A stretch of 64,000 bases of DNA from the NCBI GenBank assembly GCA_003864495.1, contig PEDN01001372.1:62001-126000 (forward strand), read 5' to 3'. Below are positions 40,167-51,636 of the stretch, in pieces. The translations under genes were made by a program, and so were the position numbers. This DNA comes from Nemopilema nomurai. Lineage: Eukaryota; Cnidaria; Scyphozoa; Rhizostomeae; Rhizostomatidae. A model generated the notes under the pieces. It did not search any database and was not told the origin of the DNA. It saw only the letters and a program-made list of their open reading frames with translations. The stretch's first letter is position 1; each line of letters opens with the position of its first letter.

Positions 40167-43100
40167 GGTACTAATTAAGGTACCAAACAGCTGCATTATT
40201 AGCCAACAGCAGGTTCAGTGAAAATGAAATCGTAACCAAATCCTAATGGAAATGCGACGAAAAACTAAACGCAAGCAAGTGAATTTGTCTAACATAACTA
40301 GAGTTTATTATCTATTTGGTCAGCATAGAAGAACTATGCCCAAAGGATGAAGTTTCAGCGGTGCACAATTGTGACGGAGCGAAGACATGGCTACCGCATC
40401 GGGTGTTTAGTTACGACAACCTTTCCACTTCATAATGTTTGGCCGCTTGATTTTCAAGCAGTTTTCTCAGCAGCGTGCGACATACACCAAGGAAATGACC
40501 TTCATGTTAATGCAGCGAAGGCTAATTTCATAAGCGGTGGGGGGTCCACTGATCCTGCCCCCTTTACAAATCTACATTTCGTGTTTGTTGATTAACTTCT
40601 GTAACCAGCATGACGTCACATTACGATTGGTTGCATGCTGAACCTTTTCAAAGCAACAATTTGCGTAGATGGTGTTATTTGGAAAAATAATAAGCTTAAC
40701 GCACTCCAACTATTTTCTGCCTTTCACGAACAGTGTCTTGTTTAGAGAGGATAGGCTTTTCAAGGCTAGAGATTGCAATCTAGGATTTTTGTTGGGGTCG
40801 GTAAGGATTGATGAAACACATCTTGAATTGTGATTCAAGATAACAGCATTGAATGACTAAACGGGTCAGACTTTTTCCAATATGGTCATGAGTGGAGACT
40901 TTTAAGGGAATCGTTTAGAAGAGCAATATGACTTGATGACATTTTTTCCCGCTGTGAGGCTCGTCAAGTGTCCAGATTTCTCCGCCACAGCTATGCATTC
41001 ACATACTTGAAATCCACAAGGGTCAGGCACAGACAGCCTTCGACGCGATAAACATTACAGGGACTTAATTTTCAAAATCCCTCCTTCTCTGTCAGTTAAT
41101 TAATTTAATTGCGAACCCCTTAAACAATAGCTGTCTGTGTGCAAACGAGGCGAAAGATTGTCCCTCAGGAATATTCGCTGCAATCGAAAAGAACGCATTG
41201 CAAAAGATCTACTGCGTGGCATGAGCGTGGTCCAATATAAAACTGTGATGTCTCTCATTGGAATGTCTTTCTTGATGGAGGCCTTCCAAGTGGAATGTAA
41301 ATTAGGTTTTCGTGTCCAAAGAGAGGCCATGGTCTATGTGGACAGATCAAATACCTTATTTTTTGAAAGAATAACAGATAATCTCGCAACGGAATTGACG
41401 TCAAAGATGAAGATTTGGTTTGGTGTTATTCGTACGAAAAAGCTTCCCCGAGGCAAACCTGTCTGGTTTTGAAAGTGATCCAGGTGAGGACGAAGACTTC
41501 CAATAATATGACATTTACCAAAGACAGAATCGATCAGTCAAAGAAATTAGGAGTAGCATCATAAGAACAGGAGACGACCTCCCTCCGCTTAGCTGAGAAA
41601 TCAGCGAGCACTAAAAAGCATCAGATTTTTGTCGACATGCGCCAAAGAAGCCAAAAGAATGAAACAAATAGTCAACAACAAACCACTATTGGCACGACAA
41701 AGTGGAAAATATTATAGAAAAATTAGCGAGCATTCTGTCACGTCCTGAATACAAATCTCCAGAGACCGCGATCCAAGGACAAACTGTAACACATGTGAGG
41801 CTATTGACAATATTCAATGTCATGTGGCATGAATCAGAGCTACCTCTATCAATTATGATGACTTAACAGCCACTTTAAGGAACCGAACGTTTGAAAACAC
41901 GAGGAAGCCGACAAATTAGTTGCTAAGGAGCCATTGTATTCAGCATATGAGCGATCAAGATCAGGAAAGTGAATATAATATACAGCCAAGCAAAACCCTC
42001 GTTTGACAAATGGGCAAATCGACTTGGCAAGTGCGCGACGGCAAATAGGTTGTTTACTAGAAGTCGGCACAATGCTGTCCAGAAAGGAATTAACCAAAAC
42101 CAGTGGCTATGCGTAACGTCAGTCTAATTAACAGAGGGAGGCCAAGGTTTGCCAATACTCTTCAACAGGGAAATCAACTTTAGCCAAATTACAACACAAA
42201 ACAGCTACAGTAAGCAACATCATACTACCACAACAACCAACGGACAGAGGAGGTTTGGACCACGCTAGAAGGCTTCCTTCTGCCCATAGATAGGCCTAGG
42301 ATCAATGAAGTGGAGATCTCATTGTTTTCAGTGCATTTGGCTCCATGCAGCATTTATAGACATTTAAAACTACAGACGATGTCCTTTCATGGTATTAGCT
42401 ACGAATAACAAAATAACGTTTGAATTTCGATGCAGTTTCTCTAATAACCATGAGCTTTTTGCATTCTCTTCAATTCAAGAAAGGAATGTTCTTCTGGTAC
42501 TTTGAAATGTAGCATTAAAAACTTTGATTTGCAGGAAAGGAAATTACACAAATTTTTTTGAAGTTGTTAATGCTAATAGGACTACACTCATTCTTGACCA
42601 CATAGAGCAGAGGTCGACTAAGGAGATATCTACGGTAAAGGGCTAGCAAAGGACTGGCACGAACAAAGTTCAAACCAAGAACATCCCCGCAAAACACAAA
42701 TTGTCAGCTGAAAAGAGTGGTACACACCAGTAGTACATATTAAACACAAGGCTTTCATTGACATTTTAACGGAGAATATGAGCACGAATCTGCATTGTAT
42801 TGGAAATGCCTCTTTCCAACACAAAAATATCCTCCAAATTTTTTTGGCAATAATGTATGGCTTGTAGACTAGTTTATAGCTTTCACAATTATGAAAAGGT
42901 ATTTACCAAAAAGTGGGGCATGGGAAAGAAAAAATTGGACCTTGATGAGACTCGGACAAATAGCTGAAGATCATAAGCGATTAACTTAAGTAAAAGGTGT
43001 GAACAAATATTGAGAAATATCATTATTTGTGGGCAGCCACAATTACAGACCAGTGAAGACGAGGTGACGACATTGGCGACATTGGGTCTGCATAACAACG

Positions 43101-43524
43101 TCAGATCTGCTCTCACCGCCGGAATAATTCAGCCCCGAGGATTCTCAAATCGGCAAACTATAGTGTCGCTTGCTACAGTGACAAATCGGTCCCGCCCTTT
43201 GGCACACTAAAATGCGTCCAGGGTCTTCCAACCCACAGTGACAAGAATTTTCTGATGATGTAGTGAAATGAGTTTTCATCGCGTCAAGTAATAGTTTACA
43301 TGTAGTAGTTGAAACATGGTAACAGCAGGAATCCGTTAAATTTTGTTGACAACCTTTAATTGTGGGCTCATGAAAAGAAGAGTACGAAAGAGCACGAAAA
43401 AGCAGGCAAGAGCCCAAGCACCCTCGAATCAAATCGCATTCAAATACGTACACCAAACCATGATAGTGAACATAAAATGGTCACACATTAAATAGGAAGC
43501 AAATAACATACTAGCATACTACCT

Positions 43525-43935
43525 AGTGATATGGATAAAGTTAGAGAAGAGGGGAAAAATAAAGAAAGCGAAAAAGAAAGAAAAAGGATCATAATGAAAA
43601 AAGAAAAACGACGAAGGAAGGGAGGACAAAAAAAGAGAAGAGGAAGGAAATGACGACTAAAAAACAAGCAGATCAAGGGAGAAAACATAGAAAAGAAAGA
43701 AAACAGAAGAAGAGCAAAAGACAAAAGTATAAAAGTGAAGACAGGAGGAGAAAGAAGGCAGGAGAAGTGAAGTGAATACAGAAGAAGATAAAAGAAGAGG
43801 CAGTGATAAAAAAGGACAAAAAGAGGATTGAGAAAAATACAACAATAGCAAGAAAAAGAAGTAAAACTAGAAAGAAGAGGAGACCGCGAGAAGAAGGAAA
43901 AATGTGTAAAAAGAAGGAAGTGAAAGATATAAGAC
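43525..43935. repeat. Homopurine/homopyrimidine tract, about 400 bp
   Basis: The plus strand is almost purely A and G with few interruptions. It consists of GAAAAAGAAAG and GAAGAGG type motifs with no fixed period. The long minus-strand ORFs here, rich in Phe, Leu and Ser, are artefacts of this composition. Such tracts can form triplex DNA. Confidence 0.85.
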
Positions 43936-44547
43936 AGTTGAGACGTTTTCCCGTGGAATTCCACATCCTTTGATCAATTAACAAGAGGATCGACCCTTAA
44001 GAGAAAGAAGCTCTTTTCTAAGACACGAATGTTTTCGAAGCATTCAATAGTTTGTAACCACAGAGGGGTGGAAGAAGTTAGCTTCGGTGGAGCCAAAGGA
44101 ATAGAATAACAACTCGTTAGGTCACGATAAATGAGTCGGATATGGGGATAAAATGCTTGTGAATGCACAAGGACAAGTCTAGCAGAAACGGCACGTCTCT
44201 GAAATACAAAAAACCGAAACAATACAAACAAGTACGTAAATGAGGCGCAGTAAAAGGTCCAAAACAGGGCGATTCTCGGAAATCTTCCCAATGGTTGATG
44301 AGCCGAAAGGATTCGCGTAAACGAGTGTCGGAGCAAACTGACATGGCAGTGAATTTGTTGATTTAAAGGACGTTCTTGGAAATTGTGTAGTTGCACACGA
44401 CTTCGTGTTTCAGTCCGATACTTTCAAATAGGAATCAATGAAGTGGAATATGGGCGAAATCAACCAGAAATGCCTTTCTAATAACTGAGATAAATATGTT
44501 TAGCTCATTTTTACTAAATTAATGCTATAATGGATATAAAACCCCTT

Positions 44548-47500
44548 TCATAAACGTTTCCATTTCTTTTCAAAATTTGCGTCACCAAACGGAGAAGGGC
44601 CGCAAACACACGTGTCAGAAAAAAAACGTTTTCTAGAAGACAGTGGAATCTTGTTTGCTTCCTTGGATAAACTGTTCATTTCCTACATTGCTCTGATTAT
44701 CAAATAATTAAAAAAATTACCGTTTACCTCGCTGTGTGTCAAATAAGTATACATAACATGATTAAAGAACAGAAAAGAGCAGATAATCTGAAGCAAAGAG
44801 AGCAATGCTGAAAGCCAAAGTTGCATAAGAAAAGGTTCACTTACCGATCACCAACCATCGTGCAGACGAGACCAAAGCCGCAAGCACATTTGTGGTTTTT
44901 ACTGTAGTTCAAGCTCCCACGAAACACTAGGCAGTTCTCGCCTTCGGTCAGGTACTTTTTGCATATGCTTTCTCCCTTCTCCCTGGCGCAACACAAGCCT
45001 TCGTTGCAGTCGTTGTGCATCTTGCAGCGACTCATGAGGTGACCAGGCTTTTCCGGGCGCCGGCATATGCCCCACATGCAAATTATGCCACGCATGCAGT
45101 TGCCTGTTCTTCTGCAGCGCTCACCCACATACCTCCTTCGCTGGCAGTACTTGTAGTGTTCATGACAAAACCAGTCCGGATCGCAGTTTTGATCCAGGTT
45201 GCATGGCTTTCCCTGGAAGCGGAAAATATGCAAAAATTAACGCAGTGCTCTATCTATCCAATTAATCATAATTTATACAACGTCTTACGTAATGCCTTAT
45301 TCGTTACTCAATTACGGTTAAAATGTTAATAGGGAAAGAGTAAAAGACCTTGAGAAGAGAACAACGATCGATTGACGAGCAATCAAAAACGATATTCTTT
45401 GCAACAAACAGGCTCAAAGCAACAGAATTGAGATGCCTTTGTTGCGATCAGCATTTCATGAGTCAATGCTCATATTAGAACAAAGCTTGCAAAGAACAGT
45501 CAGAAGTGGAAACTAGAATGAGCGCACAAGGGAATATGTGTTTTTCTCAGAAGACGTTGAAGAGCTTGAGACTTTTCTGAAGCTAATTCTCACTCATTGG
45601 AGTTCTATTGTTATACATAAACACGAACATGCTTTGTAAGGGGAATTTCATGGTCACAACTTCTCCGTCTAAAGCCGGCCCGCGAGTCAAAATACGTGTA
45701 TCAGCTTGACGAGGTATTAGTGATGAAACAAGCGTAAACCCCATTGACGCCAAATCCCATGCACGACAAAAGATGCTAAATTCTCCATCACGTCAATGGC
45801 TGATGGTTTTTGAGCTTCCATTTGAGCTTCCATTGCTGGTGTCAGCGCCATAATTGTATGTTTGCTATTTTCACCATAAGATTACGTAGAAGCATCGAAA
45901 GCCTAGTAGAAATTTCTCAAGAAAATACCATTCCTAACTATTTTTGACACTTGGAAGTATGAGGAGAGTGGGAGGATGTTGAAAAGTGTGGGGATGTTGA
46001 AAAGTGGGAGGAGAGTGGGGTTCATATGCCCTAGGAGTGATTAAAAGCTGGGTTGTCGGGCAGCCACTCTGGTGGCAGAAACAATGCAGCAGTAGAAACA
46101 AGATGACTTATGGTATCAACACCAAATAAAGTACTGTAGCCAGACAGTTTCAAGACATCGAGAAAAATCAGAATCATGCTTAAGAACAAAAGAACGTCTT
46201 ATTTCTGAAGGACACGATCATTTCTACAAACGATCGTAATATATGCATTGAGTATAAAGGAAGGTGCTTAGATAACGGTTGTTCCAATTGGGCCATTGGG
46301 AGTAGCATACTGGCATTAAGGTTCCCCGTGGCATTGCACTGCCTTGATGAATCGCTGCCTTGATGAATCGCTGCCTTGATGAATCGCTGCCTTGATGAAT
46401 CGCTGCCTTGATGAATCGCTGCCATATGAGCAATACATTCTGCCAGTATCCTTATAGCATGGAAGATGCAGCAGTACCGCAATGATATCAAGGTTTAAAA
46501 TAGGTTGATGCCACCTTCTGGTATCAGAATAAATTTTTTGTCGTCAGTGAGATGGTACCAAGAAAAGTTGAATAATTACGTTAGTCCCCCAGCACCATTT
46601 TGTGTCAAACAATATTCATTTATGACACAGGGATAAAGTCTTAAATACACACGTAAAGATCGAAGTGGAAGTGCTTTGCAGGGAAGTTTCTTTTATGAAT
46701 CAACTGAAAAGAATGCTCTGCATCCGATTATAAGGTTGTCGAGAAAAGCCTCAAAATTTTGTTGCACGAGATTTGCAGAGAGCAGAGAGCGGGGTACTTG
46801 TGGTGTAAGAGAAGTATGATTAAAGGGCACACATCAAAAGCTGTAACAACATACAAAGCTATAAGATCGTTCTGTTGGCATCCTAATAAATACATTTTAC
46901 CAGATCATGCCAAGATTTCTGATATAACATAATAACTATGTATACCCAACAAACATGTTTCGAAGAAGTAGACTAATGGCATCCAGATACATGGGTGCGC
47001 AGGCATTCTGAAATGAACACACTTCGAGGCAATGAAAACAAAGCAACATAGGGTCAATTAGTAACAGAATGCTTTGGAATCAACTAGTTCTGAGGGCAGT
47101 GTCTACAATTTGTTAGTACGTAATTTGGGCATAAGAAGTAAGTGAAGACAAACTAGTGTAACTCGGTATACTGGCTAAGGTTTCAGGACTCGTGTGTATC
47201 ATGTATCGCACAACGCCAGGGCTCCCATCTTGTGTTGAAATCAAACTACCACTATGTGCTTCAGTCCTCGTTGCCTTTCCTAGATACATCGATCCCTGAT
47301 CCGTCGCAAAATGAAGTTATGCAAAAAAATCATAGAACGCGGCAAACGGAGAAAGGTTTATAGGAAGTACTCGGTAAACAAGGCCATCAAGTGTCGAAAA
47401 GTCGGATTGCCGCAACATTAACCAGACAAACGTTGTATCTATTTTGTATTCAGTTTGAAATTATTCATGAGTATGCAAACAGGGTGCCCGCGTGGCACGC

Positions 47501-50500
47501 AATGCAAGAGTTGCAATGCCAACCACTGCACACCTAGCGGTAGAGGCGGCAAAGAACACGAGTGGATGAAAGAGGGCCAATAGCTGCTCCTGAAACCAAT
47601 GCTTGGGGTTTAGTGAATTCCACTTACAGCTGATTTTCATCAATCAGTTCGAGGGTCGCAGAATGAAAAGGGCAGCGAGTCAAACCGCTGTCTGGCATTT
47701 TTTTCAACAGACAATATTCTGAAACGACACATGATCATCCAGTTGGGCGTAGTACTCTCAGTTTCTGACCAGAACTTGTCAAGATCCAACCCAAACCTAC
47801 CAGAAAACAGCATGTAAGGGCGTCCGTGAAAACGAAATGTCTAGCGCCACAACGCATCTTTTTGCTTCATGGTATATCCACAGAAAGTGCAGTTAACAGA
47901 CATTTTGGGGATAGAATACCATGACAAGTAATTTAACGACATAAGAAAACCGTGACTGGTAATTGATGAAATCTAGCTGTGAATACTGTTGGGGCATTAA
48001 GGGGCATTGCTTCATACTTTGAACCGACGATAAATGTACTAGTTATGATTTGCAATTCAATCATGAAAATGCTGCAAAGAAAACTTTTGTAACTTTCGCC
48101 AAATAACTGCTACAGGAACAATACAGAAAGTTCCTGATGCAAAATGCTTTTAAACAATTATTTTTCTTACTTAACCAATTTTGCTGCCTCTCTATTTATT
48201 CTCAGTTTCTGTTTCATAAACGAACCTTTCTCTCTTAATAAACCAACGTTGCATTGGACGTAACAACCATTTTGTCACCTACATTGGGTTCGGCCCATGT
48301 TTCCGAACATGGAACAGTCTCTAGAGAAACGGGGGTCTTTATTTTCATTATCTCAAGGGAGTCTTTGAAAATTGCCCACCCCAAGATATTCAATATTCTC
48401 TCTAGAACTTGTTGCCCCTTTTGAACCGTTTGATTGTTTGAAATGTTTGAACCGTTGGATTGTTTGAGCTTATTGCACTGCTACAGCAATCGAGTCTATT
48501 TACCATAAGAACAATCTCTTCTTGCATTAACCGACAGGCGATACACGCGGACAAGACATAACTTGTATAACTTTTCAGTCGATCGACAACACCCAAACAT
48601 TTTTATACAACAACGATGCCTTCAGTAAACATGACATTTTGGTGCAGAGCCTGCAACATACTTATGAACTGAAACACTTAGCGTAATTATTCTAGATAAA
48701 GAGAACTAAAAAGCGTTTTTTAAATCAAAATCTGAGTAATAAGTTTGGTGACATTGATGCTCCACAAAACAAAGGACCCCCTTTTATTTGCCCCACATGG
48801 TATAGGCAGCCAAAGCTATTCCCCAAGTCCATTCTTCAATATCTCTTGGTCATACACGTTTTTCAGTTCTTAGACATCTTTGCGTGATTTCAGTAAATGT
48901 TTCTCTCATGGTCCAGCTGTATAAATTTCCCTTTCCATCCAGAATTGTTTACAACCTACGCTAATGGTTAATAGGCGTGATAATTCAGTTGCAATCCGAT
49001 TTAGATAGTTGCAGGTTTGGTTTACCATGTAGGGCTTTTCTCTCAACAAATCGCAACCTAGGTTCCTGTTGGTGTTCCATGAATGTTGGTGGTTTTCTGC
49101 TACAGACTCTTTCGTTTCTATTGGGCTTTCTAGGGTTTTTGCTATTGACCCCCATTCCTAGGGAAGGTCAAATTTTGGTTTTAACTTGTTAATCGAGCAA
49201 TATTCGATAAGATGTTTTTAAAAACGAAGCGGGGTGGTTACTTTGGCGCTGCTTCAGTAATCACCAGTGCGTTTTCAGCAGGTGGAAAACATCATACATT
49301 TAAATGCGTTTTCCTCTTCAGTGCTGCCTTCTAAACTTTTAATACAAGGATCCCAGCTCTAAGATAAACTTTACAATAGGCATTTTAAACAAAGACCAGT
49401 ATTTCTTCTCTCAGTGCCATGCCAATTGGATACTTGTTTTCTATGTGTTTTAAGCAGCCTTTGAAGCAACTTCAATTCCATGAAATAAGAAATGATTCCT
49501 CCTCTCTTTGTAACGCAGGGGCAAATGGAACAGCATCAAAATCTAGAGCATTGCCTTTGCAAGGTACCCCTTCACTAATAAATTGGGCTTTTCCTTACCC
49601 GGTGGCCTAAAAGGCTTGCAGATCACCCCCGAAGCGTCAGTCAAAGGCTACTAAAACAACTTGATGGCATTCAACCCTTACCCCAGGAGCCATGGCTCAG
49701 CTAGAAAATGGTACTGAATTTCCGCCAATACACAGGGAATCTTTTATGAAAGCGAATTCTATTGCTTGCACACCGGTAAGGACGGGTGCCTGAAGCTACC
49801 GATGAATACCTATATTTCCGCAACAGCCATAGACATTTCCGCTGCTTATAACCAGGTAAGGCAGTGAGCCTAACGGTAAATCAGAGAATCTTTAGAGAAT
49901 ATAGAAAAGACTATGGAAAATCAAAGAAGTGAATAAAGAGCCATTTTACTGTGATGTGATATTCGACTCCCTGGCTGGCTTGAGAACAAGAAACCCTTGA
50001 TAAACGGCTTTGGTAGCTTAAGGTATCAATTAGAGGGATGAGACGTGATAGAAACTCGACACTCTGGAGCATTTTAACAAGTTAAGAAATCGTAAGCCGT
50101 AACAAGGGAACTTGCATTTGAGAGAGTGTCGCCCCACAAAGGCAACGTTCTTTTCACTCTGATGCAGATGAATGGCTTATCTGTCTTAATAATATTTAAC
50201 AGATTTCTAGTCAAGTACACGAAGGCCAAACTTTACCCTTCCTTTTGCCGTTACGTTGTTTGAAGGGACAATCTAAATTGCCCCGGTCAAGTTCTATAAT
50301 ACGAAGTAAACTGTTGACAGTCTAATTAAAAAAGTCTAATTAAAGGTAACCTGGGAAGGAGATGTGGCCTCCCCCTAAAAGTGGCAATTCTTCATGGCAT
50401 GGAAAACTGGAAAGCTTTATCGGAAGTGATAGCTTTGCCATCGAAGTAACACTTAGCTCGTAAACACAGGTAACAGCCCTTCAAAGTAGCCCTTGTTACC

Positions 50501-51636
50501 ATTAAATAAAAGATTCAAAGCTATATTGAGATCAAATAAGAGAACTGTTTTATCTGGTTCTCTTATTTTACCTTGGTTATATATACTTGACAATACTGGC
50601 TGCATCCTTGAAGGTATTAATTTGCGTGTATGCAGTAATTGCCTTACGGTTTCAGCAATCGAGTTACTGAAAAGAGCATTGTTTGCACCAAAGCTGAATG
50701 GTGGTATTGAAAGCCATCGAGAGAGATACGAAATGAGAGGAAGTAAAAGAACTGTTGGGAGCCCTGTTTTTTCTGATCAGTGCGTTTGCAATGTGCGCGA
50801 TGAAGCTATTTTTATGACGGGTGCAATCAGCTTGACATGGTCGACAAAATCTAAGTGAGAGTAAGATTTTGAATCATCCTCCTACACACATACACATGGT
50901 GCATCTAATTTGGATCAATATTTCCATCGTTGGCGGCAATTCATTCAAATTCATTCGCTGAATGCGGTATACAAATGAAAAGAACTGAGAGTTTTGGCCG
51001 GCAGGGAAAACCTCTAAACCAATGCTCGGTCTAAAGCTGTTCCCATTTTGGCTAGAATGAGACACCAGTGAGTTCAATGATAACCACATCAGTGACAGTG
51101 ACAATTTACAGTACAACGCGGAGGCTAATTTACAAAGACTACGTCAAAAAGCGTAGTTTATCCTAACGAAGACGCTGGAAACTCGTGGACACCCTTCTAT
51201 TCATCAATGGGTAGAGGGTGACACTCTCGTTAAGAACAGAACACATTCCCGGATGTCCTAACGTGATTTACCAATGAAGGACACTGCAGCATGCAACATG
51301 CAACATAGATAAAGCAAAGCATTGACAGTTCTTGGGTAGTTTATGTTTCGCTAGTAGGAGCGAAATAGGGGAAGTTAGAATCTCTTGGTTTGGGTAAGAG
51401 CTAAATTATTCTCTTAAAATGTTGTCTAAGGCTAGGGTACTACTTACCCGTTCTGACATGGGTGCCATCGGCTCCAACTGGTCGAGAAACTGTTCGGTGC
51501 GATCCTCGGCATCACCGGTGCCGCTGCCATCCATCCACTGCCATTTGACATGACTTACCTCTAATTGCCACGACGATCGTATCAGTGCCAAAAAAAATAA
51601 AACCGCCAATCTAGCATGAGAAATGTTCTTCAACAT
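44548..51636 (-). CDS. dkk3: Dickkopf-3-like secreted protein 2, complement join(44548..44632,44845..45212,51448..51636)
   Basis: Exon 1 (51636-51448) encodes MLKNISHARLAVLFFLALIR, a signal peptide, then a polar segment (EDRTEQFLDQLEPMAP). It ends in phase 0 at a perfect GTAAGT donor; an in-frame ATG seven codons earlier (51657) is an alternative start. Exon 2 (45212-44845) begins in phase 0 after CGCTTCCAG, at the same place as in Dkk3-like gene 1. It carries CRD1, a short linker, and CRD2 (NDCNEGLCCA, CACGFGLVC). CRD1 aligns to that of gene 1 without gaps but has eight cysteines: the fifth is Arg and the eighth Met. Exon 2 ends in phase 2 at GTAAGT. A proposed exon 3 (44632-44548, after GTCTTCTAG) supplies the tenth CRD2 cysteine in DTCVCGP and a basic tail ending WKRL. 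The three exons total 642 nt (213 aa) in frame. The exon 1 link is inferred from phase, strand and signal peptide, across a 6.2 kb intron. Confidence 0.7.
45213..51447 (-). other. Proposed intron 1 of Dkk3-like gene 2
   Basis: A 6.2 kb stretch with no convincing gene on either strand. It contains the 16-bp minisatellite at 46340 and two short direct repeats: GGATGTTGAAAAGTG twice at about 45973-46007, and TTTGAACCGTTTGATTG-type units twice at about 48420-48468. If exon 1 belongs to another gene, this is intergenic instead. Confidence 0.5.
46340..46423. repeat. 16-bp minisatellite, five perfect copies
   Basis: The unit TGCCTTGATGAATCGC repeats identically from 46340 to 46419, followed by a partial TGCC. 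The minus-strand reading with repeated AAIHQGSDSSRQRF-like residues is only a shadow of this repeat. Confidence 0.95.

Larger units (their letters stand above)
25340..44547. other. Long gene-poor region between the two Dkk3-like genes
   Basis: About 19 kb without a convincing gene. It should contain the missing first exon of Dkk3-like gene 1, since that gene is on the minus strand and its second exon starts at 25299, but no signal-peptide ORF with a phase-0 donor was found. It holds two copies of an inverted-repeat element, a 19-bp tandem repeat and a homopurine tract, all listed separately. A cluster of short plus-strand ORFs at 39301-39985 may be degraded coding sequence of a mobile element. 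Confidence 0.5.

Noticed and set aside
41137..41472. Plus-strand 111-residue ORF
   Set aside because: It starts at GTG, matches no family I know and has no splice or domain support.
43488..43964. Minus-strand 158-residue ORF rich in Phe, Leu and Ser, resembling a membrane protein
   Set aside because: It is produced by the homopurine tract on the other strand.
46180..46491. Minus-strand ORF with repeated IHQGSDSSRQ units
   Set aside because: It is the translation of the 16-bp minisatellite.
50493..50858. Plus-strand 121-residue ORF
   Set aside because: No recognised domain. It lies in the proposed intron of Dkk3-like gene 2 with no splice evidence.
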